This document shows positions 17,763 to 26,546 of a stretch of 63,592 bases of DNA, one piece after another. The position numbers and the translations under genes are program-made. The DNA comes from Lactobacillus kalixensis DSM 16043 (GTDB taxonomy: Bacteria > Bacillota > Bacilli > Lactobacillales > Lactobacillaceae). Numbering within the stretch: the stretch's first letter is position 1; every line of letters begins with the position of its first letter. The DNA lies in contig NZ_AZFM01000012.1 of the NCBI RefSeq assembly GCF_001434335.1, positions 1 to 63,592 on the forward strand, given 5' to 3'. The notes under the pieces are model-generated. The model did no database searches. It saw nothing but the letters and a program-made list of their open reading frames with translations, and was not told the origin of the DNA.

Positions 17763-18203
17763 TTAACTCATCTTTTCTTTCTTCTCTTGTCTTTCAAGAA
17801 TATCATCAATCACATCTGCCAAAGTAATCTGCTTCATTCGCATATAGGCAAAGTCTTCAATTTCATCATAGAAGTGATTAAGTGAATCTTGAATGTTACT
17901 ACCAACTACACATCTTGGATTAGTCTTAGGATCAACGTGAAGAAGCGTATGGTCTATATTGATCGCCTGATAGACATCATATAAACTGATATCTTTTGGC
18001 TTCTTCTTCCACACAGGAGCAACCTTACCTCTTTGAGTTTCGATAATGCCAGCATTACGCAATTCTGACATCAATAGACGCACAATACTTGGATTAGATT
18101 CAATACTTGCAGCAATTGCTTTACTTGAAAGATCGCCATCTTTAACAATTTCTAGGTAGCTGAGTAAGTGGATGGCGTCACTTAATTTATAAGAGTATTT
18201 CAT
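17763..18203 (-). CDS. Rrf2 family transcriptional regulator
   Basis: A protein of about 146 residues from the ATG at 18203 (MKYSYKLSDAIHLLSYLE). The N-terminal winged helix-turn-helix (about 3-60, with SSKAIAASIESNPSIVRLL) and the helix before the C-terminal part are typical of Rrf2. Only one Cys (NPRCVVG) sits where cluster-binding members carry three, so an Fe-S cluster of the IscR type is unlikely. The frame can be extended to a TTG at 18227, touching the stop of the upstream reductase gene, but neither start has a Shine-Dalgarno. TTGCTC, 17 bp, TACAAT just upstream would give a nearly leaderless mRNA at the ATG. It probably controls the adjacent reductase; inference. Confidence 0.82.
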   Translation of the reverse strand: MKYSYKLSDAIHLLSYLEIVKDGDLSSKAIAASIESNPSIVRLLMSELRNAGIIETQRGKVAPVWKKKPKDISLYDVYQAINIDHTLLHVDPKTNPRCVVGSNIQDSLNHFYDEIEDFAYMRMKQITLADVIDDILERQEKKEKMS

Positions 18204-18227
18204 ATGGTTATTGTAACTTGTCGTCAA

Positions 18228-19082
18228 TTAACGAGCAAGAATTTCTTTAATTGCATCTTCGATTGGAGTTAATTCATGGCCTAATGCTTTTTCTAAATCA
18301 TCTGAATTTTCATCAAGTGCGCCGGTATCAATTGGTGATTGAAATGATGCAAAGAGGGCAGCAGTGTCATGGTCTAAGCCAGTCTTCTCAAGTGCAGCAA
18401 TGTAGTCATCTTCTGAAACTTGCTTAATTTCAAAATCGTTGCCAGTTGCCTTTTGAAGAGCATGACCTAAATCATCGTAGGTTCTAGCTTTTCCAGCAAG
18501 TTCGTAAACTTCTTGTGGATTATCGTTTGCAACAATCTTTGCAGCAGCTTCGGCATATTCACGCTCAAGTGCCCAACCAGCATGGTTATTTGCCCAGTAA
18601 AGGACAGGTTGGTTAGCACTGCCGCTTTGCAAGAAGCCAATTTCATTTTCAAGGTACCAGTTGTCGCGTAAGAATGAGTGCTCGATTCCAGCAGCCTTAA
18701 TGGCGTTTTCGGTAATTCTGTGATCTTCAGCTAATGGGGTAGTTGAATTTTGTGCATCAGGGAAGCTGGTATAAGCAACGAATTTAACGCTGTTGTTTTT
18801 CATAGCATTTATAACGTTTTGATGCTCTTCAGCACGGCCGATCTTGCCACCGGGTTGTGAAGAAATAAAGAGGACGCGGTCAATGCCTTTAAGAGCAGCA
18901 TTCATTGATTCTACATCTTCGTAGTCGCCGCGGCGAACTTCATTGTTAGGGAAAAGTTTAGCAGCTTTTTCTTCATTACGTGCGATAACAACAACGTTGT
19001 CAGCACCAACCAACTTGTTTAATTCCTTAACAGCAGCTTGTCCTAAGTTACCAGTTGCGGCAGTAATTGCATATTTTGTCAT
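18228..19082 (-). CDS. NmrA/QorB-type NAD(P)-binding oxidoreductase
   Basis: A 284-residue atypical short-chain dehydrogenase with N-terminal Rossmann fold (KYAITAATGNLGQAAV, glycine motif at 9-15) and the NmrA-like features RRGDYED and FISSQPGG. It resembles the NAD(P)H:quinone oxidoreductase QorB (YtfG), which reduces quinones in the cytoplasm. The ATG at 19082 behind AAGGAG is preferred over an upstream in-frame start at 19136. Promoter TTGACA, 16 bp, TATGAT and two ACATGT boxes lie just upstream (19132-19164). The stop abuts the frame of the Rrf2 regulator, suggesting co-transcription. Confidence 0.85.
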   Translation of the reverse strand: MTKYAITAATGNLGQAAVKELNKLVGADNVVVIARNEEKAAKLFPNNEVRRGDYEDVESMNAALKGIDRVLFISSQPGGKIGRAEEHQNVINAMKNNSVKFVAYTSFPDAQNSTTPLAEDHRITENAIKAAGIEHSFLRDNWYLENEIGFLQSGSANQPVLYWANNHAGWALEREYAEAAAKIVANDNPQEVYELAGKARTYDDLGHALQKATGNDFEIKQVSEDDYIAALEKTGLDHDTAALFASFQSPIDTGALDENSDDLEKALGHELTPIEDAIKEILAR

Positions 19083-19131
19083 AAGTGAAGACTCCTTTTT
19101 AAAACCTGTTTGTTTAAAACTTACATCAATT

Positions 19132-19164
19132 ATCATAATACATGTATTTTTAATGTCAACATGT
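19132..19164 (-). promoter_or_regulatory. Promoter and candidate operator of the reductase-rrf2 pair
   Basis: Minus strand: -35 TTGACA (19154-19159), 16-bp spacer, -10 TATGAT (19132-19137). Palindromic AACATGTT overlaps the -35 and ATACATGTAT lies in the spacer; the two ACATGT cores are 19 bp apart, on the same helix face. Binding by the Rrf2 protein is inferred. Confidence 0.5.
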
Positions 19165-19167
19165 TTT

Positions 19168-19635
19168 TTAGAATTTTAGTCCTTTTTGGAAAATTGGCTG
19201 CTGACGTAAGTCATAAATTGAACCGCTAATTGGGATAATTGCAAAAGGACGTAAGATCTCGCGGCGCTCAGAATGATTAGCCGAAATTTGTTGCATTTCG
19301 GGCCTTTTTGCAAAGATTTCATCCAAGTATTTTTGATCAACTTCTTGAACCAAACCATCTAAAGTAAAGCCGACACTTGATAAAGTTTCATCGCCCTTAA
19401 GCCCAGTAATTGAAATGCGGGGATGGTTCTTCAGCCGGTTATAGAAAGCTTTTTGATAAGTGGTGGCAAAGATTAACTTATCGCTGTTCTTTACTTCAAT
19501 ATCGGCAACATTAGTATGGGGATCACCATTTTCATCAACTGTACCGAAGATTACTGATTGAAATGAATCAACAATCAAGGATAAGAACTCATCATTTGTA
19601 ATTGGATTATTTAACATTGGAACTTGTTTACGCAT
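19168..19635 (-). CDS. Pyridoxamine 5'-phosphate oxidase-like (split-barrel) FMN-binding protein
   Basis: A 155-residue cytoplasmic protein of the PPOX-like flavin-binding split-barrel family (SFQSVIFGTVDENGDPHTNV at about 23-42, then FATTYQKAFYNRLKNHPRIS). Substrate unknown; relatives bind FMN, F420 or haem. The ATG at 19635 is chosen because GAGGTG sits six bases before it; the in-frame GTG at 19644 is part of that Shine-Dalgarno. It precedes the reductase gene on the same strand, and both look like redox functions, but that gene has its own promoter. Confidence 0.8.
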   Translation of the reverse strand: MRKQVPMLNNPITNDEFLSLIVDSFQSVIFGTVDENGDPHTNVADIEVKNSDKLIFATTYQKAFYNRLKNHPRISITGLKGDETLSSVGFTLDGLVQEVDQKYLDEIFAKRPEMQQISANHSERREILRPFAIIPISGSIYDLRQQPIFQKGLKF

Positions 19636-19700
19636 AAATTTCACCTCAAAACGACTGTAATATGTTGAAATTATAAAAACAAGTAAAAAGAAATATTATT

Positions 19701-19729
19701 TTGACAATCATTTTGGAAGATGATAAACT
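19701..19729 (+). promoter_or_regulatory. Promoter of the ABC-F leader
   Basis: TTGACA (19701-19706), 17-bp spacer, TAAACT (19724-19729). It would give a leader of about 225 nt ahead of the ABC-F start. Confidence 0.65.
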
Positions 19730-19837
19730 TCCATTAATCAATTGAAATCAAATACAGAAAGAAGTGTTCGCCGTTGCGTCTTTAATCTTACAAATCAAGC
19801 ATAGTCAAATAAAAGTTCTTTTTAAATAAGGGATACT

Positions 19838-19900
19838 ATGCACTTTTTAGCAAGATTTAAAGATAGGCGAGATGCTTCTTTTTTCATACACCGAAATTAA
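19838..19900 (+). CDS. Leader peptide of the ABC-F gene
   Basis: A 20-codon ORF, MHFLARFKDRRDASFFIHRN, with an AAGGGA Shine-Dalgarno seven bases before its ATG. It ends two bases before the 5' arm of the strong terminator at 19903-19945. Such short ORFs ahead of terminators are the sensors in antibiotic-responsive ABC-F leaders (lmo0919/vgaL and vmlR types): a drug-stalled ribosome alters folding and lets transcription proceed. Its codons 1-3 (GCACTTT, 19840-19846) are complementary to AAAGTGC in the terminator 3' arm, a plausible antiterminator. The ORF and pairings are visible; drug response is inferred. Confidence 0.65.
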   Translation: MHFLARFKDRRDASFFIHRN

Positions 19901-19902
19901 GA

Positions 19903-19945
19903 AGAGAGTCTGTACTTTATTGCTGAAAGTGCGGACTCTCTTTTT
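19903..19945 (+). terminator. Attenuator terminator upstream of the ABC-F gene
   Basis: A 16-bp uninterrupted stem AGAGAGTCTGTACTTT/AAAGTGCGGACTCTCT (two G-U pairs), 7-nt loop ATTGCTG, then TTTTT, only 17 bp before the ABC-F ATG and after a promoter. That position makes it a regulatory attenuator rather than the end of another gene. Confidence 0.85.
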
Positions 19946-19962
19946 GCGTGAGGTGATTTTTG

Positions 19963-21465
19963 ATGAGCAATATTAAAGTGATTAACCTTTCCTTTGGGTA
20001 TGAAGACGCTAGTGGCAACATTTTTAACAACTTGAATTTGGACTTAGATAGTTCATGGAAGCTTGGACTTGTCGGTAGAAACGGCCGGGGTAAGACGACT
20101 TTCTTAAATCTTCTGCGAGGAAAATTGCGCGGACTTGGGGAAATCAGAACAGATCTAACATTTTCTTACTTCCCACTTGAAGTTAACGATCCGCAAAATA
20201 TCGCACTGTATGAATTGCAAGAGCAGCTTGATTTTCAGCAATGGCAACTTGAAAAAGAACTGCGCTTAATGGGCGTTAATCCAGATCTTCTTTGGCAGCC
20301 TTTTGCTACATTAAGCGGCGGAGAACAGACTAAAGTGCTCTTAGCGACATCGTTTTTGGAAGAAGACAGTTTTCCATTAATCGATGAGCCAACTAATCAT
20401 TTGGACGAACATAGCCGTTTTCAGATTGCTGATTATTTGAAAAAACATGATAAAGGCTACATTGTTGTTAGCCATGATCGCGACTTCCTAAATCAAGTGA
20501 CTGATCATGTCTTAGCGATTGAAAACACTGAGATTCACTTATATCAAGGTAATTACGCTAGCTATGAAGGTACCAAAGACCGACGCGATCAATTTAACCG
20601 GGATAAAAATGCGAAGCTAAAGGGCGAGATTAAGCAGCTTAACAAGACCTATGTTCAGTTCAATAACTGGTCTGACAGTATTGAAGCGCAAAAATATTCT
20701 GGCATGAAAACGCAACATGTTTTGAATCGCCGCACTCGTTTGAATAAAGGTGCGATTGGCCATGCAGCAGCTAAAATGATGAAAAAAGCCATCAATACTA
20801 GAAATAGAATCGATAAAAGAATAGATGAGAAAGAAAACTTGATGGTCAACATTGAAGACGTGCCAAGCCTTGAAATGAATTTCGAAAAGAATTACCACTC
20901 AACTCTTTTTGAAGTGAGAGATTTTGGTCTAAAAATTGGCGACAAGCAGCTTTTTAGCGATCTCACACTGATTATGCAGAATCAAGGTGTAGTAGCCCTA
21001 GAAGGTGATAATGGCTCAGGAAAAACCACTTTATTAAAGTATCTGCTAAGTAGGCAAGAAGGAACCACTCATCAAGGAAGTATTGAAAAGATTCAGGGCT
21101 TACGCATTTCCTATTTGCCGCAAGGTTTCACAGAATATACAGGTGATTTGAAGGCATTTTCTGCTAAACACAAGATTTCATATGAAGAGCTCTTGAATAA
21201 TTTGAAAAAGATGGGCTTTCCTAGGAGTGACTTTAATACCCCGATTGAAAAGATGAGCATGGGTCAGCAGAAGCGGGTGGCCTTAGCTAAATCATTAGTT
21301 GAACCAGCCGATCTCTATTTCTGGGATGAGCCAGCGAACTATCTTGATGTCTTCAACCAAGATCAATTAGTTAAGTTACTCAAAGAAAAGCAACCGGCAA
21401 TGCTTTTGATTGAACACGATCAGCACTTCATTAGTGAAGTAGCCAAAACAAGAATTAAAATCTAA
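19963..21465 (+). CDS. Lsa-type ABC-F ATPase (ribosome protection family)
   Basis: A 500-residue cytoplasmic protein with two ABC ATPase domains and no membrane segments. Domain 1: Walker A GRNGRGKTT (about 36-44), signature LSGGEQTKV, Walker B PLIDEPTNHLD. A long charged interdomain linker (about 190-295) follows, the part that reaches into the ribosome. Domain 2: EGDNGSGKTT, signature MSMGQQKRV, Walker B FWDEPANYLD. Overall it resembles Lsa(A), which protects ribosomes from lincosamides, streptogramin A and pleuromutilins. The ATG at 19963 is spaced well from GAGGTG; a TTG just before it (19960) is closer. Resistance is not shown by sequence alone; the attenuator leader supports inducible antibiotic response. 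Confidence 0.88.
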   Translation: MSNIKVINLSFGYEDASGNIFNNLNLDLDSSWKLGLVGRNGRGKTTFLNLLRGKLRGLGEIRTDLTFSYFPLEVNDPQNIALYELQEQLDFQQWQLEKELRLMGVNPDLLWQPFATLSGGEQTKVLLATSFLEEDSFPLIDEPTNHLDEHSRFQIADYLKKHDKGYIVVSHDRDFLNQVTDHVLAIENTEIHLYQGNYASYEGTKDRRDQFNRDKNAKLKGEIKQLNKTYVQFNNWSDSIEAQKYSGMKTQHVLNRRTRLNKGAIGHAAAKMMKKAINTRNRIDKRIDEKENLMVNIEDVPSLEMNFEKNYHSTLFEVRDFGLKIGDKQLFSDLTLIMQNQGVVALEGDNGSGKTTLLKYLLSRQEGTTHQGSIEKIQGLRISYLPQGFTEYTGDLKAFSAKHKISYEELLNNLKKMGFPRSDFNTPIEKMSMGQQKRVALAKSLVEPADLYFWDEPANYLDVFNQDQLVKLLKEKQPAMLLIEHDQHFISEVAKTRIKI

Positions 21466-21466
21466 C

Positions 21467-21515
21467 AAAAAATCTCCCAAAAGCTTCGTAATGGAAACTA
21501 TTGGGAGATTTTTTC
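21467..21515. terminator. Bidirectional terminator between ABC-F gene and convergent unknown gene
   Basis: Stem AAAAAATCTCCCAA/TTGGGAGATTTTTT with a 20-nt loop; A- and T-runs allow it to work for both strands. Confidence 0.85.
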
Positions 21516-22030
21516 TATTTAGTCAACTTATGTACTTTATGAGCCAAAACCATTTCTTTGTTACGGTCTTCATAAATAGCGTCTTTCACGTAATTCCAAG
21601 GTGCAATCAAGCGGCCCTTGTTGTTTTTACGGAATAAGAAATCAGCATGGTGATTATCTAAGTGACGCAAATATCTCTTGGCATTTTGAATGTGCGTATG
21701 ATGTTTTAACGCAAGTCTTGGTTCAAAATCGATAATTTGATGGTCAGAGTTGAAAACGGGTCTTACTTTATGGTGCCAGCTTTTGGTATCGGAAATATGG
21801 CGACTAACTTTCTTACCGGCCTCAACGATGTTTTCCTTAGTGGCAGGACTATTCTGATCTTTCAGCTCGGCATGTGGATCTAAATAGTAGTTCCCTAAAC
21901 CATCTTGACGATAAAGTCTTAACTTCTTGAAAGATTTATTCTTTTTGTCCATTCTAACTTCGATAACATCGCCATTTTCATGATTCATTAAATACATGTG
22001 ATGCTTTTTAACATAGTTTACTTTTTTCAT
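21515..22030 (-). CDS. Hypothetical Lys/His-rich protein
   Basis: A 171-residue protein, from the ATG at 22030 behind GAGGTGAGA (the frame extends to 22111 but that part reads as leader). It is basic, rich in Lys, His and Asn, with no signal peptide or membrane segment. I recognise no domain; segments such as YLMNHENGDVIEVRMDKKNK and LYRQDGLGNYYLDP suggest small beta strands. Monocistronic and convergent with the ABC-F gene. Confidence 0.65.
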   Translation of the reverse strand: MKKVNYVKKHHMYLMNHENGDVIEVRMDKKNKSFKKLRLYRQDGLGNYYLDPHAELKDQNSPATKENIVEAGKKVSRHISDTKSWHHKVRPVFNSDHQIIDFEPRLALKHHTHIQNAKRYLRHLDNHHADFLFRKNNKGRLIAPWNYVKDAIYEDRNKEMVLAHKVHKLTK

Positions 22031-22154
22031 GATCAGAATCTCACCTCTATTAACTTTAAAATTATAAACATTTTTGTTTAAAATGTATAGGTGTACAACA
22101 TAATAACACAAGATTTGTTTAAAGCAAGGCTTACGTACTTTCTATTATAAGCTA

Positions 22155-22469
22155 TTAACTTTTCAAAGACTTCTCAAGTTCTTTACTGAACTCACTTTTT
22201 TGTAAAGTGGTGGTTAAATAATAGACTGTCGCTTGCTGATGGTGAACAGTGAAGGCGATTCGGACAGAACCGATATTGCCCAGATTAAGCCGCATTTCGT
22301 AACAAGGCAGCTCGTTTATTTTTTGACGAGTAGCAAGTTTTACTTTACTCATCCCAGTTTCGACTTCTTTTTCAATTGCTTGCGTAATCTTCTTTTGAGC
22401 AATTTTTTGAGTGTTGGGATGTTTTTTGAAGAAGGCTTTGCAGCCGTTTTTATCGAAATCTAACTCCAA
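22155..22469 (-). CDS. RelE/ParE-like small protein without an antitoxin partner
   Basis: A 104-residue protein whose C-terminal half, CYEMRLNLGNIGSVRIAFTV then ATVYYLTTTLQKS, has the strand pattern of RelE/HigB-type mRNA interferases or ParE toxins; the N-terminal half is two basic helices. In type II systems an antitoxin gene lies next to the toxin on the same strand; here the neighbours are an unrelated gene downstream and a divergent gene upstream. It starts at TTG 22469 with a weak AGTGA-type RBS. It might be a solitary toxin, a domesticated relative, or a fold look-alike; no fold search was possible. Confidence 0.55.
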   Translation of the reverse strand: MELDFDKNGCKAFFKKHPNTQKIAQKKITQAIEKEVETGMSKVKLATRQKINELPCYEMRLNLGNIGSVRIAFTVHHQQATVYYLTTTLQKSEFSKELEKSLKS

Positions 22470-22556
22470 CTAAATCACTTCACTTTTCCTATCCACAATA
22501 AGATCTTAATACAAATTTACCATTAATTATAGCGAAAGGATTGTGACTAACAAGTC

Positions 22557-22832
22557 ATGCGTTTAATTTCAGTTAAACAAGCTAAGGCGCTTCTAAAGCA
22601 AATGTGTACAAATAAAAATAAGTATCATGAAGTGAAATTGTTAACTGCTAAAAAAGATCGCAGTATTACTGTTAAAAATGATGGTGAAAAAGTCACTTTG
22701 ATCGAAGAAGGCTACCTTCATTTAGAAGAAAAGTATTCACTTGAAGATATTTCAGAATGCCGCCGTGCTATTCAAGCAGCTTTTAAGAAGGAATTTCCAC
22801 GCAGCAACCGGGCATATCTAATAACAGGATAA
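22557..22832 (+). CDS. Hypothetical 91-residue protein
   Basis: A small mixed-charge protein (starts MRLISVKQAKALLKQM, ends RSNRAYLITG) with no membrane segment and no family I recognise. The middle (TVKNDGEKVTLIEEGYLHLE) reads as short beta strands between two helices. The ATG at 22557 is the only start because TAA is three codons upstream; AAAGGA lies 16 bases before it, further than usual, so translation may be weak. It is divergent from the RelE-like gene, the arrangement of a possible but unproven toxin-antitoxin pair on opposite strands. Confidence 0.55.
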   Translation: MRLISVKQAKALLKQMCTNKNKYHEVKLLTAKKDRSITVKNDGEKVTLIEEGYLHLEEKYSLEDISECRRAIQAAFKKEFPRSNRAYLITG

Positions 22833-22865
22833 GTTGAAATTATCTACCTATATAGTTTGTTTTTT

Positions 22866-22874
22866 TGATATAAT
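22866..22874 (+). promoter_or_regulatory. Extended -10 promoter of the APC permease
   Basis: TGATATAAT is a perfect TGnTATAAT element about 35 bp before the TTG start. Confidence 0.6.
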
Positions 22875-22908
22875 TAACAACTAAATACCTAGAGATAGAA
22901 GTGATTAT

Positions 22909-24501
22909 TTGGAAAACAATAAAAGACAAAAAATCGGCCTCTTTTCAGCCGTTATGCTTGCTCTTAATTCTCTAATCGGATCGGGCTGGCTATTTGGATC
23001 AGGATCAGCTGCCAAAATTGCAGGGCCAGCTGCCATTCTTTCCTGGATTTTGGGAGCGATAATTATTATTGCAATTGCCTTAACTTATGTTGAACTTGGG
23101 TCAATGTTTCCCGAAAGTGGTGGGATGAGCCGGTATGCTCAATATAGTCACGGACCATTACTTGGTTTTATTGCCGCCTGGGCTAACTGGATTTCTTTAG
23201 TGACTTTAGTACCTATGGAAGCAGTTGCCGCAGTTCAATATATGTCGTCTTGGCCATGGTCCTGGGCTAATTGGACACGCAATTTTATGCATAAAGATAC
23301 GATTACTGGTGAAGGGTTGTTAGTCGTTTTCTTATTTATGATTATTTTCACTTTGATCAACTATTGGTCGGTGAAGATCATGACCCATTTCACTAACTTG
23401 ATTTCAATTTTTAAAATTGCTTTGCCAACTTTGACCATCATTATTCTAATGTGTTCAGGTTTTCATGCCCAAAACTTCGGTAGTAATTTCCATGAGTTCA
23501 TGCCGTATGGAACTAGATCAGTCTTTGAAGCAACATCTGTTTCAGGAATCATCATGTCTTATGATGCCTTCCAGACCATAATTAATATGGGGGGAGAAGT
23601 TGAAAATCCACGTAAAAATATTGTTCGCGGGGTTTTAATTTCGATGTTAATTACTGCCGTAATCTACGTGATGCTTCAGGTAACCTTTATTGGAGCAGTC
23701 GAACCACAAATGCTAGCAAAAGTTGGTTGGCATGGTATCGACTTCACTTCACCATTTGCAGATTTAGCAATTTTACTTGGAATTAATTGGCTAGTAATTT
23801 TACTTTACCTTGATGCCTTTGTTTCGCCATTTGGAACTGGGGTTGCTTTTGTAGCAACAGCTTCTCGCGCACTTGCTGCAATGACGCACACACGCCACTT
23901 GCCAAACTGGTTAGGCCGATTAAATCAAAAATACTTTATCCCACGTGCTGCAATGATTGCAGACTTTGTTTTAGCAGCAATTTTGGTTAGTGTCTTTAGA
24001 AATTGGAATTTACTTGCTACAGTTATTGCAGCATCAACCTTGATAGCATACTTAACCGGTCCGGTTACAGTAATGACTTTAAGAAAGATTTCTCCAAGTT
24101 TAAATAGACCTTTTAAGCCCAAATTTATGGTTTGGCTTGCTCCAGTAGCTTTCGTTTTAACTAGTTTAGCAATTTACTGGTCAATGTGGCCAACTACAAT
24201 CCAAGTTATTTTTGTAATTGCCTTAGGCTTGCCTATTTACATTTATTATGAAATTCGTTACCAACATTCAGATTTGAAAGAACAACTTAAGCATTCTTGG
24301 TGGCTTATTGGTTATATGATTTTTATGTCAATCATGTCATATGTAGGTAGTGAAGGACTTGGCGGGCGCAATTTTATTCCTTATCCAATTGATTTTGTTG
24401 TTATTATTATTGCCTCGCTTGCTTTCTATTACTGGGGTATTAATAGCAGTATGAAGCATGTTGATGAACGTGCTGAAAAAGTAAATAAAAAAAGTTGGTA
24501 A
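22909..24501 (+). CDS. APC family amino acid permease (YveA/aspartate-type)
   Basis: A 530-residue membrane transporter with about 12 helices and the APC superfamily helix-1 motif NSLIGSGWLFGSGSAAKIAGP (about 20-40). Length, the YVELGSMFPESGGMSRY motif after helix 2 and the WP-rich external loop resemble the B. subtilis aspartate/proton symporter YveA group. It should import an amino acid with protons; which one is not shown. The start is TTG at 22909 with a weak GAAGTG RBS; no ATG is available. Monocistronic, closed by a terminator at 24504-24530. Confidence 0.85.
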   Translation: MENNKRQKIGLFSAVMLALNSLIGSGWLFGSGSAAKIAGPAAILSWILGAIIIIAIALTYVELGSMFPESGGMSRYAQYSHGPLLGFIAAWANWISLVTLVPMEAVAAVQYMSSWPWSWANWTRNFMHKDTITGEGLLVVFLFMIIFTLINYWSVKIMTHFTNLISIFKIALPTLTIIILMCSGFHAQNFGSNFHEFMPYGTRSVFEATSVSGIIMSYDAFQTIINMGGEVENPRKNIVRGVLISMLITAVIYVMLQVTFIGAVEPQMLAKVGWHGIDFTSPFADLAILLGINWLVILLYLDAFVSPFGTGVAFVATASRALAAMTHTRHLPNWLGRLNQKYFIPRAAMIADFVLAAILVSVFRNWNLLATVIAASTLIAYLTGPVTVMTLRKISPSLNRPFKPKFMVWLAPVAFVLTSLAIYWSMWPTTIQVIFVIALGLPIYIYYEIRYQHSDLKEQLKHSWWLIGYMIFMSIMSYVGSEGLGGRNFIPYPIDFVVIIIASLAFYYWGINSSMKHVDERAEKVNKKSW

Positions 24502-24503
24502 CA

Positions 24504-24530
24504 AAGCTGAGTGAATAACTCGGCTTTTTT
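24504..24530 (+). terminator. APC permease terminator
   Basis: Stem AAGCTGAGT/ACTCGGCTT (one G-U), loop GAATA, then Ts. Confidence 0.8.
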
Positions 24531-24555
24531 GATACCGTTAACATTTTGGATATAT

Positions 24556-24585
24556 TTGTAAAGCGGTTACATTTTGTTAGATAAT
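24556..24585 (+). promoter_or_regulatory. dexB promoter with embedded inverted repeat
   Basis: TTGTAA (24556-24561), 18-bp spacer, GATAAT (24580-24585). The 15-nt repeat TGTAAAGCGGTTACA (24557-24571; arms TGTAA/TTACA) overlaps the -35 and spacer. It resembles a cre or LacI-family operator but has one extra central base. A second GTTAACATTTTG lies 30 bp upstream, repeating the GTTACATTTTG part. Carbohydrate-dependent repression is inferred. Confidence 0.5.
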
Positions 24586-24625
24586 AATTTTAAAAGAAAG
24601 ATATATAGAAATGAGGAAAATGTAA

Positions 24626-26242
<1,617 letters not shown>

Positions 26243-26275
26243 TTAATAGTTATTAAAAATATTTGAAAAAGTTAT

Positions 26276-26304
26276 TTGACAAAAAGTAAGTATAAACTTA
26301 TGAT
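26276..26304 (+). promoter_or_regulatory. Strong promoter of the Cys-leader/ABC transporter operon
   Basis: Near-consensus TTGACA (26276-26281), exactly 17 bp, TATGAT (26299-26304). The spacer carries TAAGT-ATAA-ACTTA, an inverted repeat that could be an operator. Confidence 0.8.
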
Positions 26305-26347
26305 GATTATAGTTGAAAAATGACTTATTTGAAGTAAGGAGAAAATA

Positions 26348-26431
26348 ATGGAACTTTTAGCTTCTGTAAAAGTGAATAAATGCTGCTGCAGTTGTATGCA
26401 GTTTATTTCACATGCAGAAAAGTTTCAGTGA
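26348..26431 (+). CDS. Cysteine-rich leader peptide (candidate attenuator)
   Basis: A 27-codon ORF with an excellent AAGGAG six to seven bases before its ATG and a strong promoter 44 bp upstream. Residues 11-17 are KCCCSCM: codons 12-14 and 16 are Cys (TGC TGC TGC AGT TGT), an extreme local density in lactobacillar DNA where Cys is rare. Two tandem terminators (26476-26546) separate it from an amino-acid ABC transporter operon. This is the anatomy of a leader-peptide attenuator in which scarce Cys-tRNA stalls the ribosome. No T-box or S-box motif is present. An alternative reading is a small metal-binding peptide. ORF, RBS and codons are seen; the sensing role is inferred. Confidence 0.7.
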   Translation: MELLASVKVNKCCCSCMQFISHAEKFQ

Positions 26432-26475
26432 TCGTTCTTCCAGGTGATTTTTCTTAACTAACGATATTTATCAGG

Positions 26476-26509
26476 GATCTACGTGCTGAAAGAGTACGTA
26501 GATCTTTTT
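26476..26509 (+). terminator. Attenuator terminator 1 of the ABC transporter operon
   Basis: Stem GATCTACGT/ACGTAGATC, 11-nt loop, followed by TTTTTAT. It lies 45 bp after the leader ORF stop. Confidence 0.85.
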
Positions 26510-26515
26510 ATATTG

Positions 26516-26546
26516 AAAGACCTATGGAATATGGGTCTTTTTGTTT
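26516..26546 (+). terminator. Terminator 2 in tandem, just before the first permease gene
   Basis: A 10-bp stem AAAGACCTAT/ATGGGTCTTT (one G-U) with loop GGAAT and a T-rich tail, ending only about 8 bp before the AAAGGAGG of the first transporter gene. Confidence 0.75.
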
